A stretch of 64,000 bases of DNA from Lineus longissimus (lineage: Eukaryota > Nemertea > Pilidiophora > Heteronemertea > Lineidae). The stretch covers positions 9,546,001-9,610,000 of the forward strand of contig NC_088323.1 in the NCBI RefSeq assembly GCF_910592395.1, given 5' to 3'. A program made the translations under genes and the position numbers. A model generated the notes under the pieces. The model did no database searches. It was not told the DNA's origin and saw nothing but the letters and a program-made list of their open reading frames with translations. This document shows positions 1 to 10,740 of the stretch, one piece after another. Each line of letters starts with the position of its first letter. Position 1 is the stretch's first letter.

Positions 1-1
1 C

Positions 2-433
2 ATTCTGCATGGTCTCCATCAAAGTACCATTGCTCCACTCCAGCGTATTCAGAACTGGGCTGCCAGGATTGTCCTCCGTCTTAGGAAATCTGCGCACATA
101 ACCCCTGCCCTTCGGCAATTGCACTGGCTCCCTGTTAGGTCAAGGATCAAGTACAAGATCTCGCTGACTGCTTATAAGATCTATAGCGGTCTTGCACCAC
201 AATATTTCGATGGGTTTTTGAGTGCTGCACCTGGCCGACGAGAGACGCGGTATTCTGGGCTTGATCGGGTCTCCGTCAAAAGAACCCGAACTCGGCTAGG
301 CGACCGGAGTCTCTCGTCTTGTGCACCTGTTCTTTGGAACGCCCTCCCTGGCCACGTCAAGGCATGCCAAAATATCACCAGTTTCAAACTTCAGCTAAAG
401 ACGTGGCTTTTTAAGAAGCACTTCTCTGAATGA
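2..433 (+). mobile_element. 3' end of an L2/CR1-like LINE, C-terminal part of ORF2
   Basis: An open frame enters from the left window edge and stops at 433. It encodes the post-reverse-transcriptase tail of a non-LTR retrotransposon: a QRIQNWAARIV segment, then LRQLHWLPVRSRIKYK, a region rich in YKIYSGLAPQYF, and the terminal SFKLQLKTWLFKKHF. This block is characteristic of L2/CR1-clade ORF2 proteins, where it follows the RT domain. The stop is followed by a short 3' UTR containing ggcgccgcctataaatgc and a tail of ATTC repeats at about 501-517, the kind of microsatellite end these LINEs leave. The body of the element lies outside the window, so whether it is full length cannot be judged. Confidence 0.85.
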
Positions 434-509
434 TGTTTTCGGTTTTGAACGGGGTGGCACCTTGATCAGGCTCATGGAAAGGCGCCGCCTATAAATGCTT
501 TTCATTCAT

Positions 510-795
510 TCATTCATGGTTCCTCCTGTACCCAGATTGGTTTGGATCATACAACTCGTTGGACGTCATGTGGGCCTGGATGCGTGCGTTAACAATCCTC
601 TCAACCAGTTTTGACAGGAAGGAAAGGTTTGATACGGGCCGATAATTAGACATCACATTTTTGTCAAGGGACTTAACGATGGCCGATTTCAGAGAGGATG
701 GCACATGAGCACTGGCCAATGATTTGTTGATTATCTTAACAAACCACGATCTAGGATGGACAGGCTGTGTATTATGAATAGGAAAAGTCACCTAG
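510..795 (-). mobile_element. LINE reverse transcriptase fragment (N-terminal RT motifs)
   Basis: On the minus strand the frame reads the early RT motifs of an L2/CR1-like element: PSSLKSAIVKSL, then NYRPVSNLSFLSKLVERIV, then PNQSGYR. Catalytic FADD motifs are absent, so this is only about 90 residues of a roughly 1,000-residue protein. It abuts the ATTC tail of the plus-strand LINE, so either one element inserted into the other or both are degraded remains. Upstream residues from 791 onward lose the reading frame. It is a dead fragment. Confidence 0.75.
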
Positions 796-967
796 GGACC
801 GTTGCGTAGAATACTTTTTTGGCGAAATATTGCGCAAAGTCCAGTAAGCCCCAGGAAACTACTCAGATGGAGAACTTATTTTCGTGGTTACCTTTACTCA
901 GCTACGTGTGTTACATTAAATAAGAGTTTTGTTCACACACAGTTCAGTTTAAACAAAATACATTTTT

Positions 968-1965
968 TTACACAATAAATACTTTTGCGATCAACTGCTT
1001 ACTAGAACCAAATTTTGGCCAGGCGATTATTCTTTCATTCGCACCAGCAATAAGCATATAATATGAGACAAACTGGGCATCTAAGCTCATCGATAACGTA
1101 GGTCTTGCTTCTACATTTGATTTTTCAAGGCATGGCCCAAAGTTTAACATAAAAATATATTTAGCGTTTTTCTTAGAAAACTTGTATTTCTCTGTGGGGT
1201 TATTTAAAACGGTGTTGGTGACAATCTTCGACCGATACACCTCAACGACAACGTTATAAGATCCTAGCAGAGACACAATTGGAGAGTCTCCCAATTTTTT
1301 GAAGAAATTATCGCGAAAGATAATCGACGTGGATGTATTATGCTCGTACGGTTTTTCTAAGATAGTGATGGAGTGTGTTGTGGTTGATGATTTAAAGAGA
1401 TTACCATTTATATCACATTTGATATCATCTAACATTATGTTATCCATATTAAGGGATTTACCTCTGTCATCTACAGACATGAGAGAGTAACGCCTCCCTT
1501 TTAGGCTTTTAACATACTGAAGTTTAAGAACGAACCCTGCGTTTACTATTTTATACCAATCTAACCAAGATATAGACAGGACTTTTTCCCTGTTCTTGTG
1601 CTTCTGAAATTTGCATCGAAAGGTCAACTCCAAGAAAACATTTTCACCGCTTGAAACCATTTTGAAATATTCGAACCTCGAATGTTTCGGACCGATCCTT
1701 TTCTTAAGTTCAGCATACGGTAGAATCAACTCTCGGCAATTACCTTTTCCATTCAAATCCATTTGAAATGCTCGAAATTTTTCATAAACTGATTTCCTTC
1801 CATGAGGAGTCCTTACACCTATGACATCATCGCCATATTCGCCAGCAATGTATGTAAGTTCGTTAGAATGAAAACGAGATATCATTTTAAAATCTCCGCT
1901 TCTATCATCTTGGCTGAAGACATAGACGTTACGGTGAGGACACAAGGAGTAATGAAAAAGAGCCA
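968..1965 (-). CDS. Terminal exon, 332-residue protein of unknown family, copy A
   Basis: I do not recognise this protein. The minus-strand frame is open for 332 codons and ends with a stop at 968. It has no ATG at its 5' end: the first codon of the open frame is GTG, and the sequence reads tcacag then TGGCTC, an apparent splice acceptor with the exon starting at 1965 (two bases complete the previous codon). I therefore call it the last exon of a spliced gene rather than an intronless one. No signal peptide, transmembrane segment or low-complexity stretch is visible; the C-terminus is mixed charged and hydrophobic. Its near-identical partner is at 32326-33323 in opposite orientation, with about 26-30 amino-acid differences and no indels. 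Confidence 0.6.
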
Positions 1966-2716
1966 CTGTGATTATGACCCTTAACTTCGTGTGGTAAAAT
2001 ACCGATTCCGTCCACGGTGGGAACTGACCATATATCCTTATATCACGGTACGACCGATATTTGCCCCTCTGCTAGTTTGACGTTTTGGTTGAAAGTTAAG
2101 GCATAACATTTTCAGAATATAAAGGATTAATACGCGCAAGTTACATGTAACACATACATGTAGGAGATGGAAGGCTGCTGCTCTCTAGCACTTTATTAGA
2201 CAAACGTCATAAGTTATGCACGCATCTTGATTATATTAACCCACTATTAACGTATAATGCCCCTTTGAGATGCCCTGTGTATTATTGATGTTGTGCTCTA
2301 TACTGACTCCCATCGCAACGGACATGGCAATTCAGCTTTATGTTCGAAAACTCCGGAATTTGGGGTATCCTTACGGAGGCAATATTTATAGCCAGACTCT
2401 TAAAATCCATGTGCCTCCCTGTAAGATCTCGTAATATTTTGAATGGAAGGAAAACGCATTTCAGAGCTTCTCGTTGTCAAATTCCTGGGGGAGGGCTATT
2501 AGGCCCCTGTTTCAAATTCAAATTCAAATTCAAAAGTATGTATGGAATTCAAAAGTTATTTTGTGCAGGTACACGTAAATATCACTTTGGAATGATTACC
2601 GACAATTCAGTTGAGTCGAAGTTATCACCAGACGACTGAAATTCAACCTCAAAGTTGAAGTGTACGTTCAATTTAAGACGTGAATTTGAGCGAGAATTGT
2701 TTTTTTTCCAAAAGCG

Positions 2717-2960
2717 ACATTCATGAAATTGGTAAAAAAGTTGCATAGTTTTTTTTCCAGTTCGATTTCAAATATCGTTCAACATTTAGTGCACACGATC
2801 CATCGTCGAGTCGAGCATATTCCTCAACTCCAATGGTACTCTTGATGGTTTTATTACCTCGAGGAATAGTGTTGATAGTTTCATGCCATTTTGTGTATTT
2901 CATATGCAACGTATTGGCCAAGTGTATGAGACATAGGTCACACGATCGCCGAAGAAAATT
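2717..2960 (-). CDS. Conserved exon-like segment downstream of PAN exon, copy A
   Basis: The minus strand reads an open segment containing LANTLHMKYTKW, GNKTIKSTIGVEEYARL and GSCALNVERY. The matching segment in copy B (28711-28890) keeps the same frame with conservative changes, which argues for former or present coding function. A candidate splice acceptor (ttgttag) precedes it, only about 45 bases after the donor of the PAN exon. Its 3' boundary is unclear: copy A runs straight into sequence that in copy B lies about 1 kb further on, so the exon is probably truncated here. I recognise no domain in it. Confidence 0.4.
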
Positions 2961-2997
2961 CTAACAATGATGATATGAAAACTGAAATATTGGCTAC

Positions 2998-3291
2998 CTG
3001 CTTTTTCCAAAGCTGATGTCTTGTTTTCCGGTCACGGCAATTCCAGCCCTTGGTAGCAGCATCTGTGTGAAGATGACAAGTTCCCGTTTGAACATCGCCA
3101 TCATGGCCGTTTACGTAGGTGGTGGAAAAGGCAACACACCTCTGAGTATTTGAGCATGCTACGCCACATCGAAGAATGGACTGAACTCGTAAGATGGCAT
3201 TATCGGTTCCGCTAATATGCATTGTCATGAAATGGAATGAGGAAAATACTAAACTTGCTGAAGCTATGTCCATGTTGGTCAGAACGTGCAA
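2998..3291 (-). CDS. PAN/apple-like domain exon, copy A
   Basis: The frame encodes a cysteine pattern typical of PAN/apple modules: an S-x-L-x-C-x3-C core (SILRCGVACSNTQRCVAF) followed by TGTCHLH about 20 residues later and a GWNC. PAN modules are extracellular protein- or carbohydrate-binding domains found in many secreted or membrane proteins of invertebrates. The exon ends at 2998 with aagcag followed by gtagcc, a good splice donor. The 5' boundary is not certain; an upstream acceptor-like gcttcag lies near 3265. The paired copy at 28379-28672 differs at only a few residues. It is presumably part of the same gene as the downstream 332-residue exon, but that link is inferred from conserved order only. 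Confidence 0.6.
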
Positions 3292-3984
3292 TAATCCCTA
3301 TTAGTCATGAATTGTATTCACACGGTCTACGACCTGCTTTCTTGAGATATTGATGGTGTCATTGCAAATGATCTACAGACAAATCTTTCCGAGCAAACAT
3401 TTAAAGAAAATTGCATGATTGCTATATAGAATGTAATTATGTATAGAATCTCTATATGTTTTGAAAATGATCCTTGATTTTTTATGAAGAATTCATACAT
3501 AGATTTTCAGCGGATTTAGCAGATATATTCTACGGTACTTTAGCTTAACGTTTTAAATCATACATGAAAAACCTTCATGTAGCGCACCTTTTATAATTCC
3601 ATTTAAAATTGATGAAATTCTAGATAGAAATTTCCATGACGATTTGTATTCATTGTTATCGTTTTTCTTGAGAAAGGCAACGGGTTTCTCCATTGATTTT
3701 CTTTCGAAAAATATTTAGCCAGTGACTCTTTCGTAACATTCGCAAATACACGATACTGTCACATTACTGACATATCAAGCCTAGATAGCATTATAGCACG
3801 CATCCATTCTATAAACGTTCTGTTGCTACCATCCAATGAATCCGATCAAGGTACCGAAAGTCCGCCACACGTTAACTTGCTAGATTTATACTCGGGCGTT
3901 ATCAACTCGAAATGGAGACCCCTGATGTGAGTCGTCCTTCCATTAACCAAAATTCCTTCTCGGCGACAAGTGGACCTTAAGGGA

Positions 3985-4740
3985 ATATATCATAATTGGC
4001 GAACCCCATCGCGTCATTTCATGAAAGTTATCAAGACACGCGTATACATGTTGTATTTCGGTAACGGATTTATAAGGATTTAATCGGCAAGTGACATTTT
4101 AAATACATTGGTATCACAAAGAGCCTCCTTGCCTGGAATGAAATGCAGCATTTGCATGCCACGAGCGTATATCTCAAATGCATTTCTGTAAAAATTATAT
4201 ACGCAGATCTGCAGGCAGTTGTAACCCTAAACTTTCGACGGCCAAATGGCGGACCCACAAACGGAACCGAAGTAAGTTCGTGGAACCACATGTTATTCAC
4301 AACAAATATCGAAGGTAAGAAGTACACCATCCGTTTACCATGCGAAAAAATAATTAGGCATATCGCGCTTCGTTTAGACAACATTTTGCCGCCAAAAGTA
4401 AATCAACGTTAAAGTAACTGGTGACGTCATCGTCTACTGGGGAAGCCGTTGGGCAAATTGCCCGGCGAGCGTACAAGAGCGAGATGGAAAATCGGAAGAA
4501 ATTAGTGATATCACAAAATTTTAGTTACTCTAGATAGTAGGTATTTTAGAATTGAAAACCAACGCGGCTTTAGACGGAATTTTAGAAGCACTCCCCTCGG
4601 GTCCAATTCATAAGGAGTTAGCCTCTTTCCTGATCTACGCCTCTAATGCCGGCGCTTCGTTGATGTGGCTTTGTTGGCGGGTGAAAGGCCGACTTGATGT
4701 CGGAAACAATATTTTGCCCCCACAACATTAGAGCTATATC
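3985..4740 (-). repeat. Dispersed repeat R1, copy 1
   Basis: The minus strand matches 38330-39180 (plus strand) over most of its length, including the blocks around ttaccatgcgaaaaaataat, the gccggc...cctgatc block near 4630, and the end ccaattatgat. A partial third copy is at 14980-15260. There is no open frame conserved among the copies, so I treat it as a non-coding transposable element of unknown class. No terminal inverted repeat is evident. Confidence 0.6.
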
Positions 4741-5635
4741 CGCTACAATGCAGCGGTCAATTACAACTCTGAACCCCCCATTTCAGGGGTCGACACTGAT
4801 GCGACGCCGCATCTGCGTCGCATCCTGAGGTTTCCAAAAAATCCCTAGCGTTGAATTCCTGACGAACTGAGTAAAAATCAGCGTCGAATTTCGTCGAGTG
4901 TCTGAAAATGACAAAGATGATCTTTGGTGAATTCCTGCGTACGGGACCGCCGAACATGCCGAAAGATCGTCGCATGGCTGGTGACCGCGGTCAGTCATCA
5001 CCCATGCATGTTTTCCCAGCCTCGAATTCATTTAAGCATCATCATGGCAGCGCACTTCAATAATTTACAAATCACATGAGAATTTAGGGGAGAACAGCTT
5101 GGTACTATTATCCAGTTTCTTCTTTCCGTCAATTTTCTTACATCTGCAGCCATCATTTTTGGGGAAGAGGGTTGAGAATTTAAGGAGGCGCTGTTCAGTT
5201 GATTTGCACAAACCAGCCAACCCTTACCCAGATATGGGAACAAGTCTATTCATAATAGATTTCGTACCTAAAAATGTGAATTTGTGTGGCATTCCTGACG
5301 TTCACTGTTCTGACAAGTGAAAAGCAGGTGATGCTCTGAAGCTCCAAAAAAGAAGAAGCAGTGAATTCCTGGAGCAAGGATCTTGTGCTCTGGGTGATAA
5401 ACTGTCGTTTTAGTCACCTTTCGGATCTGCCGTCTCTTATCGTTCTGCTGTGGCACAAACATCCATAGATCGCGATGACATAATTCTGCGCGCGGTTCTA
5501 ACAAGACAGCGTTTAATCAATAACAATACAACTACAATGTAGCTTCAATAATTTGCTGAGATTGATTTAAAGAAAACAATGCATGATCGAATTGTGCTTA
5601 TTTTGACATCGATTGCTTTTAGTCTCTGCGACATG
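4741..5635. other. No gene recognised
   Basis: Short open frames on both strands here have no recognisable motif and no splice context. Nothing supportable was found apart from low-level AT-rich sequence. Confidence 0.5.
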
Positions 5636-5863
5636 TACGGTGGCCCGTATATGCCATATGTCTTTTTAATAATTTAGTTTGGATTTTTTCCCTCGAATTA
5701 CCACCGCGGTGACAATAATTACCACCGCGGTGACAATAATTACCATCGCGGTGACAATGATTACCACCGCGGTCACTGCGGTGGTAATTATTGTCACCGC
5801 GGTGTTAATTATTGTCACCGCGGTGGTAATTAAAAAAACATATGGCATATACGGGCCACCGTA
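5636..5863. mobile_element. Near-palindromic MITE with 6-bp target duplication (hairpin family, member 1)
   Basis: The element starts TACGGTGGCCCGTATATG and ends with its reverse complement. GACATG stands immediately on both sides (5630-5635 and 5864-5869), a 6-bp target site duplication. Inside, each arm carries tandem units of about 20 bases of the type ATTACCACCGCGGTGACAAT, each with a palindromic ACCGCGGT core, and the two arms face each other about a centre near 5777. The element has no coding capacity. A second family member is at 50235-50561. A 6-bp duplication fits Dada-like or Polinton-like integration, but neither assignment is supported by a transposase here. Confidence 0.8.
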
Positions 5864-6335
5864 GACATGAGATCATGATTACATGCGACAACAATTGCTC
5901 GTTCATGGTGTTCATCAAAGGTAACTGCGACAAGAATCAGTTATCGCTGCTCTCCGATTCTGGGCCAACATCCATAATCAGTGTCCGATTACAGTGCAGG
6001 ACATGTAATATGTAAGCGTTCTTGTTTTCCGTTTTTAGTAATATTCGCAGTAACCTTGATCTCCATAATCAGACCCAAGATTTGAGTGTTTCGTTGCAAC
6101 TTCCAACTTTGAGAGTATAAATACATGAATACCATGTCAGGAAAATGATAACCAAAAGGCAAAAGTGCGCAAATGGGACTGAGAATGTTTGAACGATTAG
6201 GTGACGGATGATTGCTGGCAGGCAAATAACAGACATGAGACGTTATTTCGAGTGAAGGATTTTCTGCTGATTCATTTTCTCATAAGTGAGAAACAAAAGT
6301 GTTTTATTACTTCTTGATTAATGAAGCTTACTACG

Positions 6336-6620
6336 GCTGAAATGGTGGATGTCGTCCTGGGTGCCGACAAATGGTACCCAGGTTCGAGATCGACTGGACA
6401 ATAAGCACCCTGGGTGCCATTACACTAGACAAATAGCACCCAGCTTCTTTTTGCCTGGCTTACGGATCTTAGGGACGAGGACGTTTCTTGTAATCTCGTT
6501 TTATCTCGCGCCGTGGTACTTGTGGCATTAGCAGTGCGCGAAATAAAAAGAACAGATAAACAGAAAAAAACGCGTTTAGGCCTAAAGGTCTTTGAAAGCA
6601 CATTTCGGATGATTTATTGA
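6336..6620 (+). mobile_element. Solo half of the GCTGAAAGGGTGG foldback MITE
   Basis: This is the left arm of the foldback family seen complete at 13840-14405. It begins GCTGAAATGGTGGATG and follows the family sequence through gcatttcggatgatttatt, then diverges at about 6620. The partner arm is missing and no target duplication can be matched, so it is a truncated copy. Confidence 0.8.
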
Positions 6621-7569
6621 ACACTGAGGATGAGCAGTTGATACGATATGCCAGGATAACTATATCTACTTACAGCGATACAAAATGTAGGCCGAGAAAA
6701 TCTTGTCCGGTGCTCTGAAAGAACTACTGCGATATATTTTGCACCTTGTTGAGCGCACGTTTCAGAATGGGGTAGGAGTTGAGAAAAGTGGCCTAAGCAT
6801 CAAAGCATGAATCCCGTATCAGTGATAAACATTATAAAGAAGAAGATAATACTGTGAATTTGCTAATTTTTGTTTTTAAAGCAGCCTCGCTGCTACGTGC
6901 GACGAACGATCTCTCGTCTACGAGCACCCGCATTGGCTATTATTAATTGTCACATGCAAGTACTCGTGGCGTATGGGGTTAGTAGTACAAAGGCTTTTGA
7001 GCAATCTAAAATGACAATAATAATGTTTTTGAATTCAAAGCGCTCATATTCCTCATTTTATGGCTGATGCGTTTGTCCAACTTCTCTAAAGTGAATTGGG
7101 ATTTAAGTTTCACAATTTATTTGCACAAAAGACGGGAGTACGCAAAGTCTCTTTACAAAGCTTAGACTCGACATCCGAATATGCACTTGAAGCGTATATA
7201 ACCTAACATGTTATCACATAACCTATAACTTAGGCTGAAAGGGTGGATGTCGTCCTGGGTGCCGACAAATGATACCCATGGTTCGAGATCGACTGGACAA
7301 TAAGCACCCTGGGTGCCATTACACTAGACAAACAGCACCCAGCTTCCTCTTCTACACTTTTTCTATACCTACAACCGAGGTTGGCCCCACGCTCACGGAG
7401 GTCACGTGTCACGATAACCCTCATTTTGCAAGATGGCGACCGTCCCTGTTTCCAACCGCGCTCTAAAAACCTTTCTTTCATCACACAATTTTTCGTTCTC
7501 TGAATATACTCTAGTTTCGCCTTTTTATAGTGGGTTCCATATATTCAGGCCATACCCCTTCCTGTACTA

Positions 7570-7980
7570 ACTAGATCATGGTAATTTATAGCTATTGTGT
7601 GCATATAGCATGTATGGCCAGTCAGAGGTCCGGAGCGCCGTGCGGACATGGGCATTAAACATTACATGACTACTTGTAGATTTCCAACTAGGATGTAAAC
7701 TTGCTTCAAATGATTTCTGGGAAAACTGACGCCAATTACTGGATTTCAACGGGTGTTTCTGAAAAAAATGAATGAAAGGAAATTTGGAAAGTGTGAATGA
7801 GGTTTTATTTTCAGAGGGCAATTCAATCAATCTAATGAATTTATAACCTTGTTTGTACTTGTCTGACTCCAAAAAGGCAACATAAAATTATGCATGGAAT
7901 AGAAGTGTCAGATACATCGATTTCATCTTTTGAATTAAGTAGGCCTATGTTTCATAACCCGGTGAGTTTATAAACCAGTC
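7570..7980. other. Non-coding 5' part of the pogo element
   Basis: Between the left terminal repeat and the transposase start I see only short frames without motifs. This is presumably the untranslated leader and promoter region of the transposon. Confidence 0.5.
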
Positions 7981-8011
7981 TTGGCCTCTTTTTCTGCCAT
8001 ATACCGACATC

Positions 8012-10112
8012 ATGGACAACGCAGATGAACCTCTTCCGAAGCGAAGAAGGAGTTATTCCGTCAGAAAATTCGGTACCTAGAGGACTTTCAGACAGCCCTT
8101 TTGAATGGGACGGTGGCCAGCATGACGGAATACGCGAACCACTACAAAATATCGATCCACACGTTCAGTAAATGGGACTAAAGCTCTGTACACACTGACA
8201 ACATTTTGGGAAACATGTTGGCCAACATGTTGTCCAGGTGCGATGTTATCGAAAATGTTGGCAGTGTGTACAGTTCGGAAACATTCGGTAACATGTTGGC
8301 CAAATGTTGCTCAAATGTTGTCGAAATAATACAAAATCAATTTTGTTGCCGAGATGCTAATGATGTTGTCGAGTTTTATCCAATCAGAAATAGGCCACAA
8401 ATCACATGATCTACCTTAAGCCATGTGATGTAGTCAAAATGGCAGCCTCAAGCAAGGAATGGTTACTGAGTGAAGTTGAACAACTTATTGCAGTATGAGA
8501 AAGTTGTGCCTGTTTATGGGATGTAACATCCAGGGAATATAAAGACAAGAACAAAAAGAAAGCTGCTATTCTAGAAATAGCTACAAAATTTGCCCCATGC
8601 TGGTGTCTCATATAAATCCATGGTCTTGTCCACACTCTTTTCTCATCTTTACGTCTTCTTCGCCGTCTTTCAATCAGGATACGTAAAATTATGGCAGAGC
8701 CACCGACAATACATCTTCTTCTCTTGGAATCTTCCATTGTTTATGAATTTCCCTCAAAAATATTCCCTCAAAAATCCACATTTCTCGGAAACATTCGACA
8801 ACAAGTTGCCCAACATGTTGTCGAATGTTGTCATGTGTATACAGGGCAAAATTTTCGATAACATCGCACCTGGACAACATGTTGGCCAACATGTTTCCCA
8901 AAATGTTGTCAGTGTGTACAGAGCTTTACCAAGCTTGGAGCGAGGACAACAAGGGAATGAAGGAAGAAGTAGAAGGGTGAAACCGAAAGATATCGGTTGC
9001 TGGCCTCAAGTTGAATATGAGCTTCATGAATGTTTTTTTCCAGCAACGTGAAATACGCCTACCCGTCGCCGTACAGGACTTGCAAGAAAAGGCTTTGGAA
9101 TTCTTCCATGCCTGGTGGGGTGGTCTGACAGATGCCCGGCGAAATGAAATCGTTGAAACAAGACCAATCTTACATGATTTTCAAGCCTCGGCTGGATGGG
9201 TTGAACTTTTTATGAAGAGAAAACAGATTACCCTGCGTAAAGTGAACAAAAACACTACAACCCTGCCAGCCGATGCTGCAATACGAATTGAGGTATTCCG
9301 TAATGAAGTCACTGGGACTATTGATCAATTCAACATCGCAATGCGATTTATTTTTAACATGGACGAAACTTTCATTCTTTTCGACTTTAGACCCATGCAC
9401 TCGTGTAACCGAAAAGGTGCTGCTTCCATTGACGTACGTACCGTCACGATCGAATGTTAAACTAGGGTGCACTGTGACACTCTGCGTTGCGGCCAGTGGT
9501 GATAAGATGCCAGCCAACATAACGTTTCCGCGTAGTGGGTCTGTACGACAGCTAGCAGCCCTTCAAGCACAAGATTTGCCAGCTAATGTGGTTGTTACAT
9601 CATCTGCCACAGGATGGGTAAGACAAGAGACAGCCGAACACTGGATCGAGGAAGTCTATCAACCGTACCTAGAGAGGCAGCCAGTAGAGCAGGTTATCTT
9701 GATACTGGATCGTTATAGTGTCCATCGGTCTGAAGACTTCGGTATGCGAGTAACGGAGCTAAGTGGAATCATGCACTTTGTACCAGCAGGGTGTACATCA
9801 TTGGTCCAGCCCCTAGACGTTGCAGTTATGAAATCGTTTAAGTCCAACTCACGAATGGTGTGGAAGTCGTGGAAAACGCAGCATACCAACGCAGCAGGAC
9901 AATGCAACCGTATTGAACTAAATGATGCTGTCACCATTGTCAGTAACGCCTGGGACGCTGTGACCCCCCAAGTGATCGAAAGCGGGTTTGAAGCATCCCT
10001 CCGCATGGGCGAAATTGAAGGAGGACCACTTCCTCAACTGGACGAAGAAGAGGAAGATGGCATGGCATTCATCGATTTGCTTGACTATGAAGATGTGGGC
10101 CTACAGGAATAA
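8012..10112 (+). pseudogene. pogo/CENP-B-like transposase pseudogene
   Basis: The start codon at 8012 opens MDNADEPLPKRRRSYSVRKF. After one frameshift comes a helix-turn-helix segment (YLEDFQTALLNGTVASMTEY). The Harbinger-type MITE then interrupts it. After it come a CENP-B-type second HTH (CWPQVEYEL ... VAVQDLQEKALEFFHAWW), another frameshift at a T-run near 9035, and the DDE catalytic domain with NMDET (first Asp), a third frameshift near 9450, VILILDRYSVH (second Asp) and CTSLVQPLDVAVMKSF (third Asp region). The C-terminus is acidic (LDEEEEDG...). All domains of a pogo/Tigger transposase are present without introns, but three frameshifts and the insertion make it inactive. Confidence 0.9.
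8181..8928. mobile_element. Harbinger-type MITE inserted in the pogo transposase
   Basis: Terminal inverted repeats AGCTCTGTACACACTGACAA run for about 80 bp at both ends, rich in ATGTTG words. The flanks are TAA and TTA, compatible with a degraded TWA target duplication, and removing the element with one TTA kept joins the transposase frame on either side. Inside, 8439-8597 (plus) keeps a MADF-like remnant (SKEWLLSEVEQL, one in-frame stop, CACLWDVTSREYKDKNKKKA). 8600-8737 (minus) keeps an arginine-rich stretch ending in VWTRPWIYMR, which resembles the N-terminus of Harbinger transposases. A MADF/Myb gene opposite a transposase is the usual Harbinger layout. Confidence 0.75.
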
Positions 10113-10740
10113 GAAACTGTACTTAGAAGTTACTAAAGATTGGATTAAATTTGCCAGTGACAACTCGCGAAAGAATGAAAAGGTTCGCTCAGTCCAAAGT
10201 TGGTGTCCTTTTCACTTGTTCTAAAGTGCGAGTTAAAATACGTATTGAATTTCAAACAGACCTGCATCCTCTAACTGAACGCCATTTTCACTTTTTGAGT
10301 GGTCTCTGGCAGACCAAGAGTGTAGCGGGGAATCCACGGTCACTTCGCTTGCGACGGCGTTGTGACGCGCTTGCGGTAGTTAAAATAAGCTGGCGTCAGC
10401 AGCGTTGAGCCGTTCATTTCGATCATTTTGTTCCATCGCAAGCAAGCGCGACGCCGACGCAAGTCAAAATCGCGACAGTGGATCCCGCTTAAATTGCACT
10501 CTTCACTTTTTTGGAAACACCCTGTAGAAAGTCAGAATAAATTGCCTTCAGCCATGCACGGGCATGATTGGGTTCAATTCACCTCTCCTTAAAAAGTCGA
10601 ATCTATTTCACAACACCCGAAACCCCAAGCAATGGGTTCATGGCAGACCGACAATTCATCCAATCATGTGAAGAGGGCGGACTTAAATTTAGTATGGGCC
10701 GTTCGTTGTAATCCATGTAGGTAGTTTTTTAAGTTAATGA
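10113..10740. other. Non-coding 3' part of the pogo element
   Basis: After the transposase stop there is about 600 bp with no recognisable coding sequence before the right terminal repeat. Confidence 0.5.

Larger units (their letters stand above)
840..3760 (-). repeat. Copy A of an inverted gene-segment duplication (partner 27860-33420)
   Basis: The minus strand of this interval matches the plus strand of 27860-33420 in the same order: a promoter-side non-coding block, a PAN-like exon, a second exon, a non-coding block, then a 332-codon terminal exon and its 3' flank. Copy A is compact at about 2.9 kb. Copy B is about 5.6 kb because extra DNA lies at 28890-29890 and around 30370-31905. Matching outer edges are near 3760 here and 27860 there, and near 840 here and 33420 there. 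This is a segmental duplication in opposite orientation, with later insertions or deletions. Confidence 0.85.

Noticed and set aside
5690-5840. CRISPR-like array of palindromic repeats
   Set aside because: Units are inverted about a centre inside a MITE with target duplications, with no variable spacers; the genome is eukaryotic. The same holds for 50284-50500.
6380-6420. tRNA-like B box (GGTTCGAGATC) in the foldback MITEs
   Set aside because: There is no A box at the right distance and no cloverleaf; the motif lies in an inverted arm of a DNA element.
8178-8931. Tc1/mariner MITE with TA duplication
   Set aside because: TA can be read at both ends, but Harbinger remnants inside and restoration of the transposase frame by a 3-bp TTA favour a Harbinger-type origin.
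9170-10006. Minus-strand frames over the pogo transposase
   Set aside because: They are shadows of the plus-strand transposase coding sequence.
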